DNA of 7,775 nucleotides from an uncultured Ignavibacteria bacterium (GCA_937868245.1 CALMMI010000681.1:1-7775), one strand, 5' to 3'; positions 1 through 7,524 are shown, counted from the first letter of the stretch. Program-made: numbers and translations. The notes: generated by a model not told the origin, from the letters alone.

Positions 1-154
1 AGTGGCGAAATTTTGAAAATTTAAGCACAAAAAAACCGGTATTTGAAGCAAATCCGACTGTCCTGTTTAAGAATACTTTTTTTTTCATGCCAGAGAGGAT
101 AGGAACTATTAAAATTTTAGAATTTATCTACTCATACTCACGCCGATCCTTCCT

Positions 155-170
155 GAAAAGTGCACTTTTC
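155..170. promoter_or_regulatory. Perfect 16-bp palindrome, possible dimer binding site
   Basis: GAAAAGTG is followed directly by its exact reverse complement CACTTTTC. With no spacer and no following T-run it does not look like a terminator. Perfect dyads of this size are typical of sites bound by dimeric regulators, but no bound protein can be named. It lies about 535 bp upstream of the first gene, so it may serve something outside the window. Its core AAAAGTGC also occurs in both copies of the direct repeat at 7618-7673. Confidence 0.3.
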
Positions 171-393
171 TATGCCTTCATCTACTATTTTTCTTAATCT
201 TCAAGTAGGATGACTTTTACCATTAGAGTTTAGGGGTGCTTCATCAACAATATCAAGAATATTCTATCTCGTCTAAACAGAGAAAGAATGAAAAGATATT
301 GTTATCAAGGTGGAAATCCGTATGTTCGCTGTAGAACTAACAATATAGTTTTTTCTTTGCTGCCTAATCTGTTGAAAACGGACAATTTTCTAA

Positions 394-516
394 GAGAGGT
401 TATGGCGCAAGGACACACGCCCTCTATTATATTTTTTTGGGGGCGCGTTTCTGTGCGCTCTTTCTCTGGGTATGTCCGTACCTCAACAGGGGTGTAGGAA
501 ATTGCGTCCCCTTTTT
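394..516 (+). ncRNA. Candidate structured RNA (nested inverted repeats plus terminator-like end)
   Basis: A GC-rich island in AT-rich sequence has nested pairing. GAGGT (396-400) pairs with ACCTC (480-484). GGACA (411-415) pairs with TGTCC (473-477), continuing after one mismatch with two more pairs (417-471, 418-470). Inside these, 441-447 pairs with 454-460 around GCGC/GCGC. An alternative 7-bp stem, CGCCCTC (418-424) with GGGGGCG (439-445), competes with the apical hairpin. A terminator-like hairpin and T-run follow (489-516). The overall shape is one long interrupted hairpin followed by a terminator, as in many bacterial small RNAs. It matches no RNA family I recognise: no tmRNA, RNase P, SRP or riboswitch signature was seen. 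It could instead be an attenuator-like leader or a mobile-element remnant. No promoter could be assigned. Confidence 0.3.
489..516 (+). terminator. Possible intrinsic terminator ending the structured block
   Basis: GGGG (489-492) pairs with CCCC (508-511), extended outward by A488-T512. Inside, three more pairs, two of them G-U, form across one bulged base (493-495 with 504-506), around an 8-nt loop. TTTTT follows at 512-516. The stem is short but GC-rich, and the T-run is well placed for termination on the + strand. If active, it would separate upstream transcription from the operon that starts at 705, and the operon promoter would lie between about 520 and 690. Confidence 0.4.
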
Positions 517-564
517 ATGTTTTAAAAGGAACTAAACGCCATCTAATCAGTATTATTACCGATG

Positions 565-595
565 ATATTTTCAAAAAGTTCTATATTTTCAAAAA
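565..595. repeat. 13-nt direct repeat, two copies 18 bp apart
   Basis: ATATTTTCAAAAA occurs exactly at 565-577 and again at 583-595. Each copy contains the odd dyad TTTTcAAAA. The repeats sit 110-140 bp before the start of the first gene, where an operon promoter or operator would be expected. AT-richness raises the chance of coincidence, so a regulatory role is only a suggestion. Confidence 0.35.
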
Positions 596-692
596 TTGAG
601 TAGTTTTTAAGTAACGGGGCTGTACGTTTTCTCGGTAATTTCGCATACAAAGGAAAAGGTCTATACAATTTTATCAATCTTCTAATTCTCAT

Positions 693-704
693 GAGGGTGT
701 TTTT
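693..704 (+). promoter_or_regulatory. Ribosome binding site of the first secreted-protein gene
   Basis: GAGGGTG (693-699) resembles a Shine-Dalgarno sequence. Its GAGGG core ends 7 bases before the ATG at 705, the normal spacing. It supports this start codon, as does the signal peptide that begins at the same methionine. The second gene of the pair has no such element, so the two genes use different initiation signals. Confidence 0.55.
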
Positions 705-2198
705 ATGAAAAACTGCCTTTCTCTTATCGTCTTGTTGGTATTGCTCTGTGCTATACCACTCCATGCCCAAAAGCCCATTGTTCAAGAATTGCCTGAACTC
801 CAAGAATGGTATTCTTGGGATGGTGCTACGAATGCTACTATATCTTACCTTCCAAACTTCAAAAAAAATGGAGGAGAAAATGCGGTAGCTCAAGGTCGTA
901 CTAATAGCCCTACATGGTTTAACCGTTTTGCTTACGATACTGTAAACCAATTCTCATGGAAAGATAACGGAGCAAATTATATAGTAAGAGGTGATTTTAA
1001 TGGAGATGGAGTAACAGATTATTGGACGGCATTTGACCGTGTGCATAGAGGTATCGCCAATGGAGAATTTCCCAATGTTGAACCTGATACAAATTATTTT
1101 CTTGACAAAGATAACGGTTATAAATTTGTGTTTGATCTCAATAAGGATGGTTATGATGATATGCTTCAGGAATGGTATTCAATCGGTTGCTCAAGCTGCG
1201 CGTTGTTCCGCATAATTTTTGGAGGAAAAGATTTAAAACATATGCAACAAAGAATTATAGGTACTTCATCATCATTTAGGAAAGTAGTTAGTATCTATCA
1301 GAATGAGAATGGAGAACCACGTATTATTGCTTATCAAAACAGTGATTTTGCAGAGGGTTTTTACTTGTACGAAATTACTTTTAGTGGTTCTCCAAGTGAT
1401 TCAATTATAGTTGGCTTGAAAGAATTAGATAAAATTGAAGAAAAGAAACAAACAAAAAATCAGTGGATATTTGAACCGAATTTTATGAGTTTCTATCAAA
1501 GTAAGGTAGAAAAAAGTTACAGTTTAATGATAGTGAGAGCAAATCCCCTTCTTTCCCAAGGATATGCAATAGAACAAGATAAATTTAGATTTGTTAAAAA
1601 CACTATCGGTATGGATCAAAACGGGGCATTATCCGGCAGTATAGATGGAGATTTAATTGAAGATTATGCTTATTTAACTTTAGTTAAAGTTAACAATGAG
1701 GAGAAATTAGGATATAATATATATTCAGGAAATCCTCTTAAAGATACAATTGTAAGAGCATACTTTATACTTCCTGTCAAAAATTACCAAGGGAGTGTCG
1801 CTTATATAGGAGATGTGACAGGAGATGGTATTGGAGATATTGCTTTTGGAGCACTTGGTCAATTCATCGTATATAAAGGAGTTAACTGGAGAAAACTTTC
1901 TGTAGATGATTTAGTAACAAAAACAGATTTTACCCTTCGACAAGCAGAACCAAATCCAATTGGAGCGGAGGGCAAAGCCGTCCTGCCTGCCACAATTGCC
2001 CGCTCTGGTAAATATACTCTTGAATTGTTTAATTTGACAGGTAAACGACTTGGGGTACTCTTTTCAGGAGACCTTCCAAGTGGAGATACTCGAATCCCCT
2101 TTGACGTAAAATCTCTCAATATTCCGTCCGGAATGTACACACTCCGTTTGTCAGACGGCAAACGTACTCAAGAACGTGCTTTTATTTTTCACCCTTAA
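705..2198 (+). CDS. Secreted FG-GAP/VCBS-like repeat protein with T9SS type A sorting domain
   Basis: This 497-residue protein is predicted to be exported by Sec and then T9SS. Residues 1-21 form a signal peptide (KN, a leucine/valine-rich core, cleavage after L-H-A before Q22). Aspartate-rich loops of the calcium-binding FG-GAP/VCBS type occur at 97-105 (DFNGDGVTD), 144-152 (DLNKDGYDD) and 370-378 (DVTGDGIGD). A degenerate copy lies at 312-320 (SIDGDLIED), where the first Asp is Ser and a Gly is Leu. Such loops sit in beta-propellers of the integrin-alpha type, used in adhesion or ligand binding. A CxxC pair is at C162/C165. About 407-497 is a type A C-terminal sorting domain (EPNP at 415-418, GKYTLELFNLTGKRL, PSGMYTLRL), normally removed during secretion and surface attachment. 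No catalytic motif is visible. The start is supported by the ribosome site and signal peptide. It is the first gene of a probable operon. Its central part is about 25% GC, while its 3' end is 42-45%. The precise ligand is unknown. Confidence 0.85.
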   Translation: MKNCLSLIVLLVLLCAIPLHAQKPIVQELPELQEWYSWDGATNATISYLPNFKKNGGENAVAQGRTNSPTWFNRFAYDTVNQFSWKDNGANYIVRGDFNGDGVTDYWTAFDRVHRGIANGEFPNVEPDTNYFLDKDNGYKFVFDLNKDGYDDMLQEWYSIGCSSCALFRIIFGGKDLKHMQQRIIGTSSSFRKVVSIYQNENGEPRIIAYQNSDFAEGFYLYEITFSGSPSDSIIVGLKELDKIEEKKQTKNQWIFEPNFMSFYQSKVEKSYSLMIVRANPLLSQGYAIEQDKFRFVKNTIGMDQNGALSGSIDGDLIEDYAYLTLVKVNNEEKLGYNIYSGNPLKDTIVRAYFILPVKNYQGSVAYIGDVTGDGIGDIAFGALGQFIVYKGVNWRKLSVDDLVTKTDFTLRQAEPNPIGAEGKAVLPATIARSGKYTLELFNLTGKRLGVLFSGDLPSGDTRIPFDVKSLNIPSGMYTLRLSDGKRTQERAFIFHP

Positions 2199-2210
2199 TA
2201 TAAGCAAATA

Positions 2211-5200
2211 ATGAAAAATTACATTCTTGTCTTCTTTATACTCCTTGCGGTAGCCGTCTGCAAAGCCCAAAGCCCGTTCGACCCGCCGAGCATAACCACA
2301 CAAAACAGCAAACTATGGGCTGCACATAACGACAGTACTCGCTTGATCAGTTTTACCGATACCTCCATATTTGCCGGAGAGGCAAAAACTTTTATGTTTG
2401 GTCATCAATGGTTTAATGCTGTATCTGGGGTAAACAAGCGACTATATATGAATTCTTATACTAATGGTGAAGGTAATATAACTCCCGCTAAAGTTTATAA
2501 AAAACTTAGTCCGACAGACTCGATTTTACTGCCAAGCTATAGTTTTCCATTCGAGCGTTATCCTCGCACTACAGGTAAACCGATTTATATTAACTATTAT
2601 GACCTTGCATTGACATTTCCCACGCTTGCATTTCAATGTGACCCTGAAGCTCCGAGTACGGGGTTGAATGAAAGCTTTATACCGACAAGCGGAGACACAT
2701 CAGGAGCGATATTTGGTTTTGGGGAGAAGCGGGGCGGTTATCGTTTGAATAACCGTTATTTATATAAAACTGATAGTGTTCCTGCTGTTGATTCAAGTAC
2801 AGGTATTGTTATCTTATCAAAACCTGTAGGAGGTGAAGCAATGCACCGAATAGGCGGTGATAGTATAGAAATGAATGGAACACGGTGGTATCTTGCAATT
2901 AATCTTCGCAGGAGTGATACTACTTGGGATAATATAACAGGTGCTAATGATACTATTCTGACTATAAAACTGCCATATAATTATGAGTTTTTTGATGGTT
3001 CAGCTAATAGAACTGCATACACTTCTATTATCTTTGATAGTGTAACCGCTCGTAATTTAATGTTGGTTTTAGATACCGCTAATTATGCACGTGGTGGATG
3101 GATGGATAAGAAATTGGTAGCTAAGACTGATAGTGTATTCGCTATCCGTCGCTCAATGCTCCCGAAGTATAATAGTACGACTGGAGATATTACTCTTTCT
3201 GCATTCTTCAGAACGTTGGCAAATCCAAGTAGCGGTCAAAATCGACCTTTTCGCATTGACCCCCATGCAACTGCCCTTAACGAAATTGACACACTCGGTA
3301 TGGAAGTGCGTTACTTTCCCAAGTGCAACATTGCCATAGATTGGATACGCCTTGAAACCCCCGACACCCGTTTATTGTTTCGTGGTCTCAAAGACTCCTC
3401 CATAGCCGAATTGGTAAGTCATGATTTTCAAGTAGTGAAACGGGCAAGGGATTCCGTAGATTCAAACAACGTATATGTAGGCATACCGGGGATAAAGATA
3501 TTCCGCTTTTATTGCAAGGACGAACCGCCGAGATTGATGTATAGGGCTGCTCGCTATATGTCATATTTATTTGAAAAATATTACATTACCGAAGGCGGTT
3601 TTGGAATCCGATATACTCATTGTGTACCCCAACCAAGCCATTGGGGAAGTGTACCCCGTTATTTAGCACCTGATGTACGGGTTCCGTATGCAAAATATGG
3701 TTTGACTGATGCTAAATTTGTAAAGCATAACTTAGGAATCAAAGGAGGTTGGGAAAATTCTTGGAATCTTACCAGCCCTGATTACAACCTTAATTTCAGA
3801 GTAAATTCTTGTGACAGCAACCGTGACGGCTCAGCGTATGAAAAATACTCTCAGCTTTTCTCGGATTTGGGCTGGCTTCATGCATATTATTGTAATTATA
3901 ATAATTCAAACTGGGTTGCCTCACCGTTAGGTTTAAAAGATACAGCCATAAATACCATTCCAAATCCTGATGATACTATTATTGTTACAGAGGCAATGAA
4001 AAAGACTTTTCTTTATACCGATCCAAGTTTACTTGCAGCGTGGGAAGCCAGTCTGATGGGATATAAAGAAGATCCTTCTTTTATATTTTCTACTAAGCCG
4101 TGGTATTCAAATATATGGATAACGTCAGAATGGTTCTTGAACCATCCTTATCGTGATACTAATAACCGTTCATTACAAAGGGTGGGTTGCCGAGCCAATA
4201 CAGGCGAAGAGATTCGCCTGTCGTTATGGACAGCTCTTACCTTTGGAGCAAAGGGCTTAATGTACGACCATTTTGATAATTCTTACGGGTATTATGATTC
4301 TACAAATGATCGTCACTGGATACGAATCGGGGCAACAGCAGAATATGTCGGTATAGACACGGCGGTATTGAAAAGTGATACTTCCGGTAATTTTCTACTC
4401 CGTAGTGATGCAAGCGGAAGCGATTTTATTCAGCACAATGAGCCGATGGAAATGAATAAGTATTGTAAGTTGGATAGTACAGGTATAGCAAATGGCGTAG
4501 ATTCAAACCGAATTTATATAGGTAGGAAATCACAACGCTTGGAAGTAATGAAAGTGCATGACCGAATTCATATTATTGAGGATACATTAATGCGTCTCCA
4601 ACTTATGGGTTGGTATGGTAAAGGACATTTTCCTATAAAAATTTACAGGGACAATGATTCAACTTATCTCACTAAGTACCTTCGTCTTGATTCGGGTTAT
4701 TTGAAAACAAAATCATGTGTCCGTAATTTGGTTGAAGGTTGGGATTCTACTTTTTGTGATATAATGATACACAAAGATACAAGCGTTTCAATGGACAGTG
4801 TTTTTTATGTAGGTGTAATGAACCGTCGTACTAATCCATTAATGCGACACAGTGATACAACAGATTTACAATTCTACACAACAGCAGAATTTGACAGTTT
4901 AACAAATTTGCCTGATACAATATGGAGAAACCGCCGATATAAACAAGGCGGGTCACGAGAACTGTCATTGCCATTTAATTATAAAGATGCTAACGGGCGA
5001 TATGCTTTACTTAGAGTTAGCGAACTTGGGGGCGGCATAGATACGGTTATAGGTCAAGATAGAGCGGCTGTAGTTAAATTGCTACCGGGTGAAGGTAAGA
5101 TGCTAAAAGTACAAATTCTTCGACCTAATGAGGTAGATGGTGAGCTTGCACACAGTAATCAAACAAAAATGTGCGTGTACCCAATTATGCGTCAAGACAC

Positions 5201-7481
5201 TTCCGGCACATGGCAAGAAAGTGATTCTATAGTTCATTACCTCACGTATCACAAGCAAATCCCTGGTCGTTCGACAGGATATACCGGAGTGTATTTCCGT
5301 AAAAGTCGCCCGTCAAGCAAATATGATAACTCCGCAGCTATCCAATGGAATAGTACGGAATATTTACTTTCTGACAGCGTGTACCAAGATAATTATTGGA
5401 ATTGGTGTGATACGTGCGCGTATCCGAGCATTGTTACAAGATTTGATTCTTTAAGTGAAGAGTATCGGTCATATATTGTGTATGGTTGCAAACCTGATAC
5501 AATAGGAGGTAATATTAATAAGCAATATATAGTTGAATCAGTTGTTCGTGTTGCCAATGATACGGTTGTAGTCGGAAATTGGCGTGGTAAATCTTTTGCA
5601 ACAGTTCCAAGCAGTAATCTTTCAGAATGGGGAACTCCTATGATAAATGCTTCCGATACTGTAAATTTTTATTGTTGGTCAGACCCTCAAAAGGGAATTT
5701 GCGTAGGTTGGAAGCGTCCTAATACAAATCCTGTTCAGTTAGAAGATACAGTATTAAATATTCATTGGTCAGTCGGTTGCTCATCTTATACAGCGCAACA
5801 TCCATCCATGAATCCGTATAGCCGATTTATGCGCGGTGAGCATGAAAGCGATTGTGCGCTTGTTTGGCAAGAGAAATGTGGCTGTTACAGTGCTTATCCT
5901 GATATTTGTTATACTCGCCTTTTCGTGAACCATGATGGTCATGTCGTTAATGATTTATCGCCAGTATTTCATAATGGAGATTCGGATAGCAATGTTTTAT
6001 TTAATGCAGACACCAGTATTGTTGTTGTCAGCTATCGTTACTCCACTTATCCAAGTGTAACCTCAAATAGTGGTACGTTTCCAGTAGTAAATCGGGATGT
6101 GTTTTTAGCTTCTGCCGATACAAATATTTGTAGCGCTTGGATTTCCAACTATGACTGGTATAGTCGTTCGAGTTTCAGGTTTGACAAGATATATTGGCAA
6201 AACCATTCTGATGCTTTGGGATTCATTTCAGGAAATATAAACAGCAGATTTATATGGTCTCAAGATTCATCTGCCAGCTTTATACCAAGATATTTTGATA
6301 TGTGGAGTTTACATTCAATATGGTCAAGTGGTAAGTATTTTGACCAAGCTGTAGTATCTGTAGGAGATGCTTATGATTACAGTTATATTGCTTATGATTC
6401 AAAATCGCATTTCAACTGCTTTAATTACAGTCCACGTTCAATAAATCTTAACTTCCGCAGCCGACCGATTACGTTTACGGGTGGATTGTATGACCCTATT
6501 ACCTCAACTATTAATGACACGCTTGGGCAAATATTACATTTTCCTCAATCAATGTTCGCAGAGTTCTCGAACACATCGGTTTCAATTGTAGATTACGGTC
6601 TTCTTTCCTATCCACATTTAGCAGAACGTGGAAGTATGAATCAAAGTGATTGGCAACGTAACCATAGAATATATAATAAACGAGATAATAACGAAACAAT
6701 TCCTGCACCTCCGGCAACAATCCGTTCATCAGGACAATACTATTTTCGTACATCGGATACGGAATTAATTCCAAAACAATTTTATAGCTTCGGGGATGAT
6801 AGTTTGAATTTTGGAATCTCTTCAGTAATTCTCAATGAACATGAATACCCCATAAAAGAGAATGCTTGGGAATCACAATTTGGATTGATGAAGTCATCTG
6901 ATACAGTCTTTACGGATTGGTTCAATATTGACAATATTGCAACAATGGATGTTAGTACAACAGGTACTTCGCCTGAACGTTTGAGTGTATGGCTTGAACG
7001 CCGTAGTGACGGCACAACGTGGGATGTGCCGCTCACGGCGGGCGAACAATGGAAAATTAAATTGGAAACAGTTGACCTTATAAATGGTGATAATGAAGAA
7101 TATAGAGTTCAAATATGTAGCTATAACAACGCTCCATATCGTCCTGAAACTGCAATAACAAGTGATGACGACGAAGCAAGTTTTGGAAAGAGTGCAGATA
7201 AGGAACATAAAACAATTGATTTAGGAGCGGGTGACATTTCTAAATCTGTATTTATCTATCCGAATCCTGCACGTGAAGAAGTCAATATAATTATCAAGGG
7301 AACGGAACGTTCAGAGGTAGTTATAGTTTCTGCAATAGGAGGAGAGCAAACCCGCTTTGTAGCTGAAGGAGGAAAAACAGCAGTGTTGAATACTTCACAT
7401 TTTGCTTCCGGTGTTTATGTGGCACGTGTCCGTAGAAAAGACATGGTTGATGTAGTTGTTCCGTTTATTGTTGTCAGGTAA
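2211..7481 (+). CDS. Giant secreted multidomain protein: GH-like barrel, propeller-like repeats, T9SS sorting domain
   Basis: This 1756-residue protein is predicted to be a T9SS cargo exposed at the surface or released. Residues 1-19 are a signal peptide (hydrophobic core, cleavage after C-K-A before Q20). About 64-420 is beta-rich; 320-390 (including 'NIAIDWIRLETPDTRLLF') resembles a jelly-roll, carbohydrate-binding-like sandwich. About 425-750 resembles a glycoside-hydrolase-like TIM barrel: 'RFYCKDEPPRLMY' (432-444) has a DEP motif at the place such folds often end a barrel strand, and 'GEEIRLSLWTALTFGAKGL' (665-683) matches the 'E-x-R...W-x-A-L-x-x-G-A-K-G' helix of such barrels. About 765-970 is a beta-sandwich ending 'LLPGEGKMLKVQIL'. 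About 980-1430 looks like a sialidase/BNR-style propeller ('YPSIVTRFDS', 'ALVWQEK', 'GICVGWKRP'). An acidic linker (about 1648-1672) leads to the type A sorting domain (1676-1756; 'YPNP', 'SGVYVARV'). It has 25 cysteines, many for a secreted protein. It starts 12 bp after the first gene without a Shine-Dalgarno sequence. Domain calls are by eye; activity and substrate are unknown. Confidence 0.85.
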   Translation: MKNYILVFFILLAVAVCKAQSPFDPPSITTQNSKLWAAHNDSTRLISFTDTSIFAGEAKTFMFGHQWFNAVSGVNKRLYMNSYTNGEGNITPAKVYKKLSPTDSILLPSYSFPFERYPRTTGKPIYINYYDLALTFPTLAFQCDPEAPSTGLNESFIPTSGDTSGAIFGFGEKRGGYRLNNRYLYKTDSVPAVDSSTGIVILSKPVGGEAMHRIGGDSIEMNGTRWYLAINLRRSDTTWDNITGANDTILTIKLPYNYEFFDGSANRTAYTSIIFDSVTARNLMLVLDTANYARGGWMDKKLVAKTDSVFAIRRSMLPKYNSTTGDITLSAFFRTLANPSSGQNRPFRIDPHATALNEIDTLGMEVRYFPKCNIAIDWIRLETPDTRLLFRGLKDSSIAELVSHDFQVVKRARDSVDSNNVYVGIPGIKIFRFYCKDEPPRLMYRAARYMSYLFEKYYITEGGFGIRYTHCVPQPSHWGSVPRYLAPDVRVPYAKYGLTDAKFVKHNLGIKGGWENSWNLTSPDYNLNFRVNSCDSNRDGSAYEKYSQLFSDLGWLHAYYCNYNNSNWVASPLGLKDTAINTIPNPDDTIIVTEAMKKTFLYTDPSLLAAWEASLMGYKEDPSFIFSTKPWYSNIWITSEWFLNHPYRDTNNRSLQRVGCRANTGEEIRLSLWTALTFGAKGLMYDHFDNSYGYYDSTNDRHWIRIGATAEYVGIDTAVLKSDTSGNFLLRSDASGSDFIQHNEPMEMNKYCKLDSTGIANGVDSNRIYIGRKSQRLEVMKVHDRIHIIEDTLMRLQLMGWYGKGHFPIKIYRDNDSTYLTKYLRLDSGYLKTKSCVRNLVEGWDSTFCDIMIHKDTSVSMDSVFYVGVMNRRTNPLMRHSDTTDLQFYTTAEFDSLTNLPDTIWRNRRYKQGGSRELSLPFNYKDANGRYALLRVSELGGGIDTVIGQDRAAVVKLLPGEGKMLKVQILRPNEVDGELAHSNQTKMCVYPIMRQDTSGTWQESDSIVHYLTYHKQIPGRSTGYTGVYFRKSRPSSKYDNSAAIQWNSTEYLLSDSVYQDNYWNWCDTCAYPSIVTRFDSLSEEYRSYIVYGCKPDTIGGNINKQYIVESVVRVANDTVVVGNWRGKSFATVPSSNLSEWGTPMINASDTVNFYCWSDPQKGICVGWKRPNTNPVQLEDTVLNIHWSVGCSSYTAQHPSMNPYSRFMRGEHESDCALVWQEKCGCYSAYPDICYTRLFVNHDGHVVNDLSPVFHNGDSDSNVLFNADTSIVVVSYRYSTYPSVTSNSGTFPVVNRDVFLASADTNICSAWISNYDWYSRSSFRFDKIYWQNHSDALGFISGNINSRFIWSQDSSASFIPRYFDMWSLHSIWSSGKYFDQAVVSVGDAYDYSYIAYDSKSHFNCFNYSPRSINLNFRSRPITFTGGLYDPITSTINDTLGQILHFPQSMFAEFSNTSVSIVDYGLLSYPHLAERGSMNQSDWQRNHRIYNKRDNNETIPAPPATIRSSGQYYFRTSDTELIPKQFYSFGDDSLNFGISSVILNEHEYPIKENAWESQFGLMKSSDTVFTDWFNIDNIATMDVSTTGTSPERLSVWLERRSDGTTWDVPLTAGEQWKIKLETVDLINGDNEEYRVQICSYNNAPYRPETAITSDDDEASFGKSADKEHKTIDLGAGDISKSVFIYPNPAREEVNIIIKGTERSEVVIVSAIGGEQTRFVAEGGKTAVLNTSHFASGVYVARVRRKDMVDVVVPFIVVR

Positions 7482-7524
7482 CGGCAATCTACAGACGTAA
7501 AACATAACGCTTTGCCGATTCTTG

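Larger units (their letters stand above)
1..704. other. Long non-coding region upstream of the secreted-protein operon
   Basis: No convincing gene is visible on either strand in these roughly 700 bases. Most of the stretch is very AT-rich (bases 241-300 are about 27% GC by hand count). An island at 421-480 is about 47% GC and holds inverted repeats. The region includes a T9 tract (77-85), an odd palindrome AAATTTTgAAAATTT (8-22), a perfect 16-bp palindrome (155-170), competing inverted repeats (246-254, 295-303, 339-346), the structured block at 394-516 and a 13-nt direct repeat (565-577, 583-595). A forward frame of 69 codons at 288-497 runs straight through the hairpins and has no recognisable protein features. 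The region most likely holds the operon promoter and possibly a small RNA. Confidence 0.6.

Noticed and set aside
77..85. T9 tract as a phase-variation site
   Set aside because: It is not within or next to a supported gene start, so slippage would have no visible effect on a product here.
288..497. Forward frame of 69 codons
   Set aside because: It runs through the hairpins of the structured block and stops inside the terminator-like stem. The translation has no domain, signal peptide or sensible composition.
596..630. Bacteroidota-type promoter, TTG (596-598) and TACGTTTT (623-630)
   Set aside because: The second box misses the final G of TAnnTTTG, and the 24-bp gap is longer than usual. 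Similar weak matches (TAATTTCG at 636-643) occur nearby, so none can be chosen.
705..767. Lipoprotein signal (Cys15 in the signal peptide)
   Set aside because: The residue before Cys15 is Leu rather than Gly, Ala or Ser, so there is no lipobox. A signal peptidase I site L-H-A/Q fits better.
543..950. Reverse-strand frame of 135 codons
   Set aside because: It overlaps the well-supported start, signal peptide and ribosome site of the 705 gene on the other strand and has no recognisable protein features.
1859..2161. Reverse-strand frame of 100 codons
   Set aside because: It lies antisense to the conserved sorting domain of the first protein; an antisense shadow.
6511..7208. Three reverse-strand frames and other out-of-frame forward frames inside the large gene
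   Set aside because: They overlap one another and lie inside the continuous 1756-codon frame, with no motifs of their own.
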